DNA of 64,000 nucleotides from positions 62,001-126,000 of the forward strand of contig CANSAP010000001.1 of the NCBI GenBank assembly GCA_947644715.1. The letters are read 5' to 3'. The DNA is from an uncultured Bacteroidales bacterium (GTDB taxonomy: Bacteria > Bacteroidota > Bacteroidia > Bacteroidales > Muribaculaceae). Shown here in pieces: positions 38,013 to 46,182 of the stretch. The stretch's first letter is position 1; each line of letters opens with the position of its first letter. The position numbers and the translations under genes are program-made. The notes beneath the pieces are model-generated. The model had not been told where the DNA came from. It did not search any database and saw only the letters and a program-made list of their open reading frames with translations.

Positions 38013-39465
38013 TCAGCAGCCCTCGGTGTTCCGCACGCTGGACTGGTTCACGCTCATCCTCTACCTGCTGCTCGTAGCCGGCGGGGTTGTGAGCATCTAC
38101 GCCGCGAGCTATGACTTCGACGGCGCCTCGATGTTTGATTTCACGGAGTTCTCCGGCAAGCAGACCATGTGGATTGGGCTCTCGCTCATCCTCGGCCTGG
38201 TCATTCTGCTCATCGACTACCGTGTCTACGAAACCTACGCCTACCCCATCTACGGTGCCGTCGTTCTGCTGCTCATAGCCACCATCTTCCTTGCCCCCAA
38301 TATCAAGGGTTCGCATTCGTGGCTCGTATTGGGGCCGGTCAGCCTCCAGCCCGCCGAGTTCGGCAAATTCGCAACAGCCTTGGCCTTGGCGCGCCTGTTC
38401 AGCTCCTATAATTTCAGCCTCAACGCCAAGATTAGCAACTACTTCCGGGCGCTGACCATCATCTTCCTCCCCATAGCCCTCATCCTGCTTCAGCGCGAGA
38501 CCGGCTCCGCCTTGGTCTACATCTCGCTCATCTTCGTGCTCTACCGCGAGGGGATGCCCGGCATCGTCCTGCTCTCCATCCTGTGTGCCATCGCGTGGTT
38601 CGTCATCACGGTCAAATATGCCGCTCCGCCGCTGATAATGGGCATCACCCTGGGGCAGTTCATCGTCTTCACCGCCGTCATGGTTCTGTTCGTCGTCATG
38701 CTGCTCATCTACTGCCGCAACTTCATCGTTGGGCGCAACGTGGCGCTCGGCTTCGCAGGCTCGGGGCTGTTGGTGTGGCTGCTCTCGCTCATTGGTGTGA
38801 ACGTGCCCGGCATGGCCTACTTCCTTGTGGCCTTGGGTGGCGCGGTTGTCTACGTAGCCATAATGATGCTCCACCTGCGCATCTCCAAATACCTCGTCTC
38901 CATCGGCTTCGTGGTGGCCTCGGTGCTGTTCATGTTCTCGGTGAACTACGTCTTCAACAACGTCCTTGGCAACCATCAGCAGATGCGCATCAAAGTGACG
39001 CTCGGCATCGAGGACAACCTGCGCGGCGCGGGCTACAACGTCAACCAAAGCAAGATAGCCATCGGCTCCGGCGGACTGACCGGCAAAGGATTCCTCAACG
39101 GCACTCAGACGAAGCTCAAGTATGTGCCTGAGCAGCACACCGACTTCATCTTCTGCACCGTGGGTGAGGAGGAGGGCTTCGTGGGCACAGTGACCGTGCT
39201 GGCACTGTTCCTGCTGCTCATCCTGCGGCTCATCCACATAGCCGAGCGGCAGCACAGCATCTTCGGACGCGTCTACGCCTACTGCGTGGTCTCCTACCTC
39301 ATCTTCCACCTCTGCATCAACGTCGGGATGGTCATAGGTCTATGCCCCGTAATCGGCATTCCGCTCCCCTTCTTCAGCTACGGCGGCTCGGCGCTTTGGG
39401 GCTTCACCATCCTGCTGTTCATACTGCTGCGCATCGACGCCGCACGCAAAATCAACCGCGATTGA
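37993..39465 (+). CDS. rodA: Rod-shape SEDS glycosyltransferase RodA
   Basis: A 490-residue polytopic membrane protein of the SEDS family that polymerises lipid II. The start is GTG at 37993, inside the end of mrdA; MESRSISQQPSVFRTLDW precedes the first helix. Typical blocks are SWLVLGPVSLQPAEFGKFATALALA, ETGSALVYISL and, near the C-terminus, GVGEEEGF-like VGEEEGFVGT, GMVIGLCPVIGIPLPFFSYGGSALWG. It is longer than E. coli RodA (370 residues) because of extra helices in the middle, which is usual in Bacteroidetes. Confidence 0.94.
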   Translation: MESRSISQQPSVFRTLDWFTLILYLLLVAGGVVSIYAASYDFDGASMFDFTEFSGKQTMWIGLSLILGLVILLIDYRVYETYAYPIYGAVVLLLIATIFLAPNIKGSHSWLVLGPVSLQPAEFGKFATALALARLFSSYNFSLNAKISNYFRALTIIFLPIALILLQRETGSALVYISLIFVLYREGMPGIVLLSILCAIAWFVITVKYAAPPLIMGITLGQFIVFTAVMVLFVVMLLIYCRNFIVGRNVALGFAGSGLLVWLLSLIGVNVPGMAYFLVALGGAVVYVAIMMLHLRISKYLVSIGFVVASVLFMFSVNYVFNNVLGNHQQMRIKVTLGIEDNLRGAGYNVNQSKIAIGSGGLTGKGFLNGTQTKLKYVPEQHTDFIFCTVGEEEGFVGTVTVLALFLLLILRLIHIAERQHSIFGRVYAYCVVSYLIFHLCINVGMVIGLCPVIGIPLPFFSYGGSALWGFTILLFILLRIDAARKINRD

Positions 39466-39490
39466 CACCACAAAAAACACTCACTCTGAT

Positions 39491-40450
39491 ATGCACTCCA
39501 TCTCCGAATACAGCTCAATGATTGAGCAGGCCATCAGTCAGCTCCGCTTCCCCGGCGGTGCGCTCGAAGGTCTTTACGCCCCGGTGAGCTACGGCCTTCA
39601 GGAGGGCGGCAAACGCCTGCGCCCGGTGCTGACGCTCATGACCGCCGAAGCCTTCGGCGCCCAACCCTGTGAAGCGCTACATGCCGCGCTGGGCATCGAA
39701 ATGTTTCATAACTTCACGCTGCTGCATGACGACGTCATGGACAACTCCCCCACCCGTCGCGGACGCCCCTCGGTCATGGCCAAGTATGGCGTGAACAGCG
39801 CCATCCTCTCGGGCGACACGATGCTCACGCTCGCCACCCAAGAGGTCATGCGCGTGCCTGACCAAGCGCTGCGCCCGGTGCTTGACTGCTTCAACCGCAC
39901 AGCCATCGAGGTCTACGAAGGGCAGCAGCTCGACATAGACTTCGAGAGCCGCGACGACGTCACCCTGCCCGAATACCTTGAAATGATTCGCCTCAAGACC
40001 TCCGTGCTCCTTGGGGGCGCAGCCGAGATAGGCGCGCTCATAGCCGGCGCCCCGGAGCAGCAGGCAGCCCTTATCTACAAATATGCCGAGCGCCTCGGAC
40101 TCGCTTTCCAGATTATGGACGACCTGCTCGACGTCTATGCCGGAGCCGAGTTCGGCAAACCCGTGGGTGGCGACATCCTCAACAACAAAAAGACCTGGCT
40201 GCTGCTCACAGCGCTCAATTCTCCTCTCGCCCCCGAAGTGCGCAAAGCCCTGACAATCACTGACCCTCAGCAGAAAATACAAGCTGTCACCGCGCTCTAC
40301 GACCGCCTCGACATGCGCCGACTCTGCACCCGCGCCATCGAGCAATACACAGCCGAGGCTCTCGACGCGCTCAATGAAACCACTCTTTCGCAAGATGCCA
40401 AACAGAGCTTCCGCACTCTTTGCGAGAAATTAGCCGTACGCAGCAAATGA
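39491..40450 (+). CDS. Polyprenyl (isoprenyl) diphosphate synthase
   Basis: A 319-residue trans-isoprenyl diphosphate synthase. First Asp-rich motif HDDVMDNSPTRRGRPS (DDxxD), second MDDLLDVYA, plus GGKRLRPVL near the N-terminus and FGKPVGGDILNNKKTWLL after the second motif. It condenses isopentenyl diphosphate with allylic diphosphates; chain length (farnesyl, geranylgeranyl or longer) cannot be fixed confidently from the sequence. It is 25 bases downstream of rodA and overlaps tatD by four bases, so likely co-transcribed with cell-wall genes. Confidence 0.9.
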   Translation: MHSISEYSSMIEQAISQLRFPGGALEGLYAPVSYGLQEGGKRLRPVLTLMTAEAFGAQPCEALHAALGIEMFHNFTLLHDDVMDNSPTRRGRPSVMAKYGVNSAILSGDTMLTLATQEVMRVPDQALRPVLDCFNRTAIEVYEGQQLDIDFESRDDVTLPEYLEMIRLKTSVLLGGAAEIGALIAGAPEQQAALIYKYAERLGLAFQIMDDLLDVYAGAEFGKPVGGDILNNKKTWLLLTALNSPLAPEVRKALTITDPQQKIQAVTALYDRLDMRRLCTRAIEQYTAEALDALNETTLSQDAKQSFRTLCEKLAVRSK

Positions 40451-41238
40451 TTGATACTCACACTCACATCTACCTCGAGCAGGACTTCCCCGAGGGGGAA
40501 ACCGTGCAAGCCGTCAGCCGAGCCGTGGAGGCCGGCGTAACCCGCATGATTCTCCCCGGGGTCGACGTGGCCTCCATCGCTCAGATTCGCCGCCTGCACG
40601 CCGCCTGCCCCGAGCATACGGCCATCGCCGTTGGGCTGCACCCCACGGAGGTTACCCCCCACTGGCGCGAACATCTCGACATCATCCTGCAAGGGATTGA
40701 TGACGAAGGGGTTGTAGCCATCGGCGAAGTAGGCATGGACCTGCACGAGGACACCACTTATCGGGCTGAGCAGCTTGACGCGTTCCGCGTCCAAGTGGAG
40801 GCCGCCTTCCGGCATTCCCTGCCCCTGATTATCCATCAGCGCGAGGCCTTGGAAGAGACCCTTCAGGTGCTTCGCGAAGCCAAGGAGCGGCGGCAGTTGC
40901 CCGAGGGAATCGTCTTCCATTGCTTCACGGGCACTGCGGAGGATGTAGCCCGCATCCGCGAGGTAGTGCCCGAAGCCTACTTCGGCATCGGCGGCGTGGC
41001 CACGTTCAAGAACGCGCGGGGGCTGCGCGAAGCACTTCTCACAATCGGTCTTGACCATATAGTGCTGGAGACAGATGCTCCCTGGCTCGCTCCCACCCCT
41101 CTGCGTGGCAAGCGCAATGAGAGCGCTCTGCTTCCTCACATAGCCCGTAGCGTGGCTGACACCCTCGCCTGCTCCTTATCGGAGGTGGAAGCAACCACGG
41201 ATGCCAACGCCCATCGCCTATTCCCGCGCCTGCACTAA
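40447..41238 (+). CDS. tatD: TatD-family metal-dependent deoxyribonuclease
   Basis: A 263-residue TIM-barrel hydrolase. Metal ligands are all present: IDTHTHIY (HxH), GEVGMDLHED (Glu), IIHQREA (His), VFHCFTGT (His) and LETDAPWLAP (Asp). The ATG at 40447 overlaps the synthase stop (ATGA); longer starts would lie inside the previous gene. The family acts as 3'-5' DNase in repair or turnover; some members have other roles. Its stop overlaps that of a helicase remnant on the other strand. Confidence 0.92.
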   Translation: MIDTHTHIYLEQDFPEGETVQAVSRAVEAGVTRMILPGVDVASIAQIRRLHAACPEHTAIAVGLHPTEVTPHWREHLDIILQGIDDEGVVAIGEVGMDLHEDTTYRAEQLDAFRVQVEAAFRHSLPLIIHQREALEETLQVLREAKERRQLPEGIVFHCFTGTAEDVARIREVVPEAYFGIGGVATFKNARGLREALLTIGLDHIVLETDAPWLAPTPLRGKRNESALLPHIARSVADTLACSLSEVEATTDANAHRLFPRLH

Positions 41239-41363
41239 ATTAACAAGTCAGTAGGCTTGCCATAACCTGTCGCAAACACTCTTTCCCGGCCACGGGTAAT
41301 AGCGACATAAAGCAATGACCTATAAGTACTCAGCGCCTCTCTTTTGTCTATCGCATCAATCGA
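41235..41363 (-). pseudogene. C-terminal remnant of a UvrD/PcrA-like helicase
   Basis: On the minus strand the 42 codons before a TAG stop read a clear superfamily 1 helicase end: REALSTYRSLLYVAITRG then RERVFATGYGKPTDLLI, containing motif VI (YVAITRGRE). The frame runs on into the A/T tract that holds the tRNA promoter, but no upstream helicase motifs follow, so this is a truncated relic between tatD and the tRNA. It is not the same sequence as the end of the helicase at 46183-47957 (LLYVACSRPRQLLALAI). Likely left behind by an earlier insertion or deletion at this tRNA. Confidence 0.7.
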
Positions 41364-41387
41364 ATAAAGCGAATAAAGCGAAAAAAA

Positions 41388-41419
41388 TTTGGTGAAGCGA
41401 AAAAAAAATTGTAACTTTG
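41388..41419 (+). promoter_or_regulatory. tRNA promoter
   Basis: TTTG (41388-41391), 20 bases, TAACTTTG (41412-41419): a perfect Bacteroidetes promoter 12 bases before the tRNA. Confidence 0.85.
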
Positions 41420-41431
41420 CACCCGCAAATC

Positions 41432-41505
41432 GGTCCTATAGCTCAGTTGGTTAGAGCACCTGACTCATAATCAGGGAGTCCTTGGTTCAAGCCCAAGTGG
41501 GACCA
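41432..41505 (+). tRNA. tRNA with CAT anticodon (Met or Ile2)
   Basis: A 74-nt cloverleaf without encoded complete CCA. Acceptor GGTCCTA pairs with TGGGACC, the D arm is GCTCAGTTGGTTAGAGC, the anticodon stem-loop is CCTGA-CTCATAA-TCAGG with anticodon CAT, and the T arm has GGTTCAAGCC. A CAT anticodon may be elongator tRNA-Met or, if the C is lysidine-modified, tRNA-Ile2; the sequence does not settle this. Its 3' end is the probable attachment site of the adjacent island, since an integrase gene begins about 240 bases downstream. Confidence 0.93.
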
Positions 41506-41530
41506 CAACATACGAAAGCAATTCGTGGAA

Positions 41531-41568
41531 GAATCCTGAAAATCAATAATTTTCGGGATTCGCTGTTT
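41531..41568 (+). terminator. tRNA terminator
   Basis: Stem GAATCCTGAAAAT (41531-41543) / ATTTTCGGGATTC (41549-41561) with one G-U pair, then GCTGTTTTT. Confidence 0.8.
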
Positions 41569-41748
41569 TTAAGGAGATAGGCAAAATCCGGAAAAACGGG
41601 GCGTTTCGCGTTGGACTGTCCGTTGGACTTGATTTTCCGCAGGAAATGTCTAACCGTTTGGATGCAAGCCTTTGATTCATCTGAGGTTGCACACGATTTT
41701 CTCATCTTGTCGAAAAAACTTATGTTGAACCCTAAATGTTTATTTGAC

Positions 41749-42979
41749 ATGCAACAGAGAAAATCGACTTTCAGCGTCCTTTTCTTCATCAAGAGAAAGA
41801 AGCTGTTGAAGAATGGAGATGCGCCCGTGTATGTGCGCGTCACCATTGATGGCCGTTTCCTTGAAATCTCCATGAAACGCGGTGTTAATCCTAAGACGTG
41901 GAATGAGAAACGTCAACGCTCTACCGGGCGCGACCGTCTGTCGCTAGAACTGAACGACTACCTCGATGACACCCTCGCAAGGATTCTTAAAATCCACCAG
42001 CGCTTCATTGATGAGAAGAAGCTCATCAACCCCAAGACAATACTTGACGCTTACGCCGGACGTATCCGAACGTCCGAAGATGCTCCGTGAGGTATTACAG
42101 CAGGAGAATGATAAATATCGTCAACGGCTTGCCATCGGCGATGTGGTGTTGAATACCGTTCTCCGCAACGAGCGTGCACAACGTTATCTCGGCGAATATA
42201 TCAAGAAGCAATACAATACCGATGACATTCCGTTCTCTTCCATAGACACGGCTTTTGTTAGGGATTACCATCTTTTCCTCAGAGTCGACAAAGGTGTGGA
42301 ACAGAACACAGCCAACAAGTATTGCAAGATTCTGAAAAAAGTTGTTGTCCTCGCACTCGACAATAAATGGATGGAAATAAATCCATTCCAGGGATGCGCT
42401 TTCAGGCTAAGGCTACTAACCGACAGTTTCTCACTGAAAAAGAACTGTCAACAATCATGAACAAGACATTCACCCTTGAACGGCTGAATGTGGTTCGTGA
42501 CATATTCGTATTCTGTGCCTTGACTGGTCTTTCATTTTCTGATGTTGAGGGATTGAAGCCGAAGCACGTATCAGTCGATGAAGAAGGAAACTACTGGATT
42601 CACAAGGCGCACCAGAAGACCAAAAATCTTTGCAGCATTCCTTATCTAGAATCGGCACGTGCCATTGCCGAGAAATACAAAGGTCAACCGCTATGTGAGT
42701 CTCGTGGTGTGTTGCTTCCGGTCATATCCAATCAGCGGATGAATTCTTACCTTGGAGAGATTGCCGGGATCTGCGGCATAAACAAGCCGTTGACCACACA
42801 TATCGCCCGGCACAGTTTCGCCTGCCTCGCCACTCGCAAACGGAGTGTCGATGGAGGTCATCGCCCGAATGTTGGGTCATTCCGATATACGCACCACAAA
42901 AATCTATGCGAAAGTGGTGGATAAATCCATCGCTGAGCATATTGGCTCACTGGCTGCCAAATTCGGATCTCAAAAGTGA
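41749..42979 (+). pseudogene. Tyrosine recombinase (Bacteroidetes CTn/ICE-type integrase), frameshifted
   Basis: Joined across three frame changes, this is a full-length integrase of about 410 residues. The N-terminal arm-binding domain starts MQQRKSTFSVLFFIKRKK; a SAM-like core-binding domain follows; the catalytic domain has TGLSFSDVEGL, HIARHSFAC (HxxR) and LGHSDIRTTKIYAKV with the Tyr nucleophile. The box I arginine position appears as Ser, as is known for IntDOT. Frame shifts occur near 42070-42085, 42390-42400 and 42835-42850 (+1, -1, +1), so no complete protein is made as written. Either the gene is dead or these are sequencing errors. Its location beside the tRNA marks the island's left end. 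Confidence 0.85.
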
Positions 42980-42995
42980 TGTCCAAATGAAAATT

Positions 42996-43026
42996 CGTCC
43001 CGACCGGAACAACTCCGATCGGGACG
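42996..43026. terminator. Bidirectional terminator between integrase and HTH genes
   Basis: Stem CGTCCCGACCGGA (42996-43008) / TCCGATCGGGACG (43014-43026) with one G-U pair, flanked by A/T runs on both sides (AAAATTTT to the right), serving convergent genes. Confidence 0.82.
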
Positions 43027-43033
43027 AAAATTT

Positions 43034-43321
43034 TCAGCGGAATGGGGGCTGATAATGCTTCTGCAAGAAGTTGTCTATTTGTACGGTGTCATAGAGAATC
43101 TTACCCGGTAAGGCATAGTAACCAAATTCTCCGTTCGCTCGATAATTGGCGAGTGTCTTCTTGCTGACCTTCAACTCTCCTGACAGTTCTGTATACGTAA
43201 GATATTGTCTTGGCTGAATGGCCTTTTCCGACAGCATTTTTATACCATCACTCACACCTCTTAGTTTTGATAAGATGTCGCTGACCTCATCCGACGTCAG
43301 CACGTGGAATCTGTCCGCCAT
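43034..43321 (-). CDS. Small helix-turn-helix DNA-binding protein (excisionase-like)
   Basis: A 95-residue protein whose residues about 38-88 are a winged-helix HTH of the excisionase/MerR-like type: YLTYTELSGELKVSKKTLANYRANG, then YYALPGKILYDTVQIDNFL. Such proteins accompany Bacteroidetes integrative elements and often control excision. It overlaps the upstream HTH gene by 35 bases, so the pair is co-expressed. Confidence 0.75.
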   Translation of the reverse strand: MADRFHVLTSDEVSDILSKLRGVSDGIKMLSEKAIQPRQYLTYTELSGELKVSKKTLANYRANGEFGYYALPGKILYDTVQIDNFLQKHYQPPFR

Positions 43322-43598
43322 CCTCGACGTAGGACAGTTTCAGCAAACGGTCAATCTCACTCATCGGATAGAAAACCTTACCGTTGATGATTGAATAACC
43401 GATTTTGCCGGATGAACGCATGGTCTGCATGGAGCGCAGTCCAAGCCTCAGAATAGATTGGGGCGACTCATTGTCGACCCAGTCATCAAGATTTCTCGGG
43501 GCATAGAGTCTCATCAGAGCCTCCAGCTCTCTGGCACATTCGTCAACACGTGCCAGGATCGCATCGTAAACGACACGTTCAATTACGACATAGTCCAT
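43287..43598 (-). CDS. Second small helix-turn-helix protein
   Basis: A 103-residue protein with a similar C-terminal HTH (SILRLGLRSMQTMRSSGKIG, then YSIINGKVFYPMSEIDRLL) and a helical N-terminus (VDECARELEALMRLY). The strand order 'G.i.Y..i.GkvfY...eid.lL' is the hallmark of this group. It lies upstream of and overlaps the first HTH gene. Role in excision or regulation of the island is inferred from family and location. Confidence 0.72.
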   Translation of the reverse strand: MDYVVIERVVYDAILARVDECARELEALMRLYAPRNLDDWVDNESPQSILRLGLRSMQTMRSSGKIGYSIINGKVFYPMSEIDRLLKLSYVEDGGQIPRADVG

Positions 43599-44294
43599 AA
43601 TAGTTTTTGTTTAGAGTTATGAAAATAAAGGATTCAGTGGCGCGGCTCCGTGTTATGTGTGAGGACCGCATATAATAATCGCCCCGACTGCAATTCCGGA
43701 CCTGCAATCAAGACGGCTACATCATGTGTGCAATCAACAATATCTATTCACATGTACACACATACACATGAGTTTGTGAATTGTCATATTATCATAAACA
43801 CATACCTGCAATCATTCATATGAGTGAATGAACGATAACAAATACCCTCACATGTTAACAGAATAGCTCCTTACGTATCTAATAAGCAATATGTTTCACA
43901 ACATAATCTTTTGTCAGCTCAAGAATTATTTGTAACCTTGCTTATTACATAACGAAATTAGCCAATATCAAAAGAAGCAATAGATAGAGAAACAGTACGC
44001 ATTAATAGGTAAAGTTAGTTTTATCAAAAAGCCCGTAATAGTAAATAGACGGTATCCCAATAGTCTTGTGCGTAAATTAGGGGTGCTATTCTAGCTTGTA
44101 ATATAATCCTAATTTAGCTTCGTTCCTCGCAAAACCGCCTCTGCGAAACCCTTGATCGGAATAAGCTTTGGAAGATAGACGCGTGATAAAAATACATTTT
44201 TCTTTCCATATTTTTTCATCAAAATTTCTTAAGATCGTTTATGAGTGTCGATTTCAATAATATCAATGGGTGTTTATATTAAATAAAATCTTCA
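43599..44294. other. Non-coding AT-rich region with iterated motifs
   Basis: About 700 bases without a credible gene. Three exact copies of TGCAATCA occur at 43703-43710, 43729-43736 and 43807-43814, a partial copy (TGCAATT) near 43689, and a dyad TCATTCA/TGAATGA at 43812-43831. Several CACATG/CATGTG words lie at 43724-43775 and near 43850. This could hold operators or recombination-protein sites for the adjacent HTH proteins. A TAACCTTG near 43932 resembles a -7 element. The part 44100-44290 shows nothing recognisable. Confidence 0.5.
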
Positions 44295-44993
44295 TTAATT
44301 CATCGAGTGAATGATTTTGAGGGGTATTCTTTCCACTTGAAATAATTCAACATAGAGATTGCTCCCCCTCTTAGTTTCCGGGATAATCATACAACAAGTG
44401 CCAGCATATTCTGGAGATTTAGTCTTGGAAAACTCCACGACATCTTTGAGTGATTTATAATCACCATTGTAGCCAGACAAAAAACCGAATCTCATAGAAA
44501 TAATTCCTCTGATAACCTTATATTTCTTTTTCATTAACTTTTGAGCTGATGAAATGGAAAGATGGGAATGTGTCTTAACCTTATCATTAAGTAGTACCAT
44601 CCATGAATAAAAATGCTTGTAGCGATCTTTTCCAATTTCCCCAGCTATAGGGGAACGATGATACAGCCTTAGCCAGTCTTGAATTTGTTTCCGTTGTTCC
44701 GGTAAAAGTCTATGATTAGGAGACAATATAAAATCAAAGAAGTGGAGATTAAGGTTGGAAAGAGAAGGAGAAAAAAGTGCATCCACTGTATAATCTTTTC
44801 CACCCGGGTATTGGGATACGAACGCAAGATTTTCCCAGCAACGTTTAAGGCAAGTCATAACACTTGGATTTCCTTTAGAGGCAAATTCTCCATACATACT
44901 TGTAAGGAAATCAATGGAATTTTGATAATAAGATGAATACAAAGAATTGCTGTCTCTGCGGTGATTGGCCGTAAAAGAATAAATATGTTGCAT
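44295..44993 (-). CDS. Uncharacterised protein at the end of the Gabija-like operon
   Basis: A 232-residue soluble protein that I do not recognise. It has no signal peptide, no membrane segment and no obvious catalytic motif. The first half is rich in aromatic residues and helices (YSSYYQNSIDFLTSMYGEF, CLKRCWENLAFVSQYPGG); the second is basic (KLMKKKYKVIRGIISMRFGF) and ends with strands. Its start is three bases from the end of the CoiA-like gene, so both are translated from one message with gajA and gajB. Close linkage suggests a partner or immunity role. Base composition is AT-rich like the rest of the island. Confidence 0.6.
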   Translation of the reverse strand: MQHIYSFTANHRRDSNSLYSSYYQNSIDFLTSMYGEFASKGNPSVMTCLKRCWENLAFVSQYPGGKDYTVDALFSPSLSNLNLHFFDFILSPNHRLLPEQRKQIQDWLRLYHRSPIAGEIGKDRYKHFYSWMVLLNDKVKTHSHLSISSAQKLMKKKYKVIRGIISMRFGFLSGYNGDYKSLKDVVEFSKTKSPEYAGTCCMIIPETKRGSNLYVELFQVERIPLKIIHSMN

Positions 44994-44996
44994 AGC

Positions 44997-46175
44997 CTAC
45001 TGAAAATAGATACTATCAGACTTAGCCATATTAATTATCGATTGCATTTCATTATCCGATAAACGCTGAGGAGAAAACAATTGGTTAATTATTCCAAATG
45101 ATTTCCATCTTTTAAGCTTGAGTTCTTCTGCTTCAGCGGCCTGACGCTCCTTTTCTTGCTTGCGGATCTCTTCTTCTAGTTCTTGTTGTTTCTTTTCTTC
45201 TAGTAGTCTTTCCTGCTCACGTTTAAATTCTTCCTCTTGGATCAACTTCTTCTGGGTTTCCAACTCCTCTTCACATTCTTTATATTTCCTTTCAGAATCA
45301 AAGTAATATATGAGGTTTCTTTCTTTATCAAAAATAAGATGATTAAATGAGACAAGCACTTTACCCAGGGTTGCATTCGTCCGCCCATTTTCATTATAAT
45401 AATCCCGGAAATGCACTGTAAGATACAATTCACCCTTTGATAGAGTTCTTTCCCTGGCCTCCTCATCAAGCACAAAAGTATTGAAATTATTGGCAGCAAA
45501 AATATCAAGTTTGTTTAACCTTTCAGAATCAAGAGTCTCACCTTTTTCGTCTGCAAAATCCTTGAATATCCAAATCACAAATAGACCATTGTTGCGATGA
45601 ACCGTATTTCGTTCATTAATGACAGAAAGGGAGATATATGTGAGCTGGATTTCAAATACAATATTTTTGTCGGGCATCTCAACATGAAGGTCCGGTCGAC
45701 GCCAACCTCCATCATTACCACGGAGAGTCGGCTCTACTAGAACATGTTCAATTCCAACAAGAGGAATGAAACAATCTTGAATAAATTTCTTTAATTCCTT
45801 ATGTTCACGACTCTCTTGATGTCCATTAAATATCATCCGTCGGATTTCGTCTTGGGTATAACGAAGCCCTTCATGAAAAATACAGGTATCATCTTCTTCA
45901 CACTTATAATGTTGAAAGTATAGTCTCTTTTGCCCAAATGTAGGTTTATACCGACCACTTATATATATTGGACGTTTACAATGCCCACACAAGAAGGTTT
46001 TATTCATACTAATTTCCCTTCGAATCTTCAATAATTGGTCAGTCTGAACCTCATTGGATATGGAGGAAACACCGTCAAAGAATGCCTTTGAATCCGTGAG
46101 TATCATATCCCCATTTCTATTATCAAAGAAGATAGGGATGGTATATTCGCTGTATGTTTGTACTTTTGATGCCAT
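44997..46175 (-). CDS. CoiA-like predicted nuclease with coiled-coil tail (DUF6035-like)
   Basis: A 392-residue protein. Residues about 60-105 hold a zinc-binding-like pattern: CGHCKRPIYI...YFQHYKC (CxxC, then HxxxC). Residues about 150-200 contain a PD-(D/E)xK-type nuclease core: RRPDLHVEMPDKNIVFEIQ, in which Asp and the Glu-x-Gln follow the CoiA pattern. From about 300 to 360 there is a long Glu/Lys coiled coil (EEEFKREQERLLEEKKQQEL). CoiA-like proteins process DNA in competence; family members also occur in defence loci. It lies 7 bases after gajB and 3 bases before the last gene of the operon. Nuclease activity is inferred from motif only. Confidence 0.68.
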   Translation of the reverse strand: MASKVQTYSEYTIPIFFDNRNGDMILTDSKAFFDGVSSISNEVQTDQLLKIRREISMNKTFLCGHCKRPIYISGRYKPTFGQKRLYFQHYKCEEDDTCIFHEGLRYTQDEIRRMIFNGHQESREHKELKKFIQDCFIPLVGIEHVLVEPTLRGNDGGWRRPDLHVEMPDKNIVFEIQLTYISLSVINERNTVHRNNGLFVIWIFKDFADEKGETLDSERLNKLDIFAANNFNTFVLDEEARERTLSKGELYLTVHFRDYYNENGRTNATLGKVLVSFNHLIFDKERNLIYYFDSERKYKECEEELETQKKLIQEEEFKREQERLLEEKKQQELEEEIRKQEKERQAAEAEELKLKRWKSFGIINQLFSPQRLSDNEMQSIINMAKSDSIYFQ

Positions 46176-46182
46176 TGTATTT

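Noticed and set aside
37999-39309. 436-codon open frame antisense to rodA
   Set aside because: RodA is a clear SEDS protein; the antisense peptide is charged low-complexity, a codon-bias shadow.
44090-44200. Possible transposase remnant or small RNA upstream of the unknown gene
   Set aside because: Translations in all frames are full of stops or unrecognisable, and no clear promoter-terminator pair was found.
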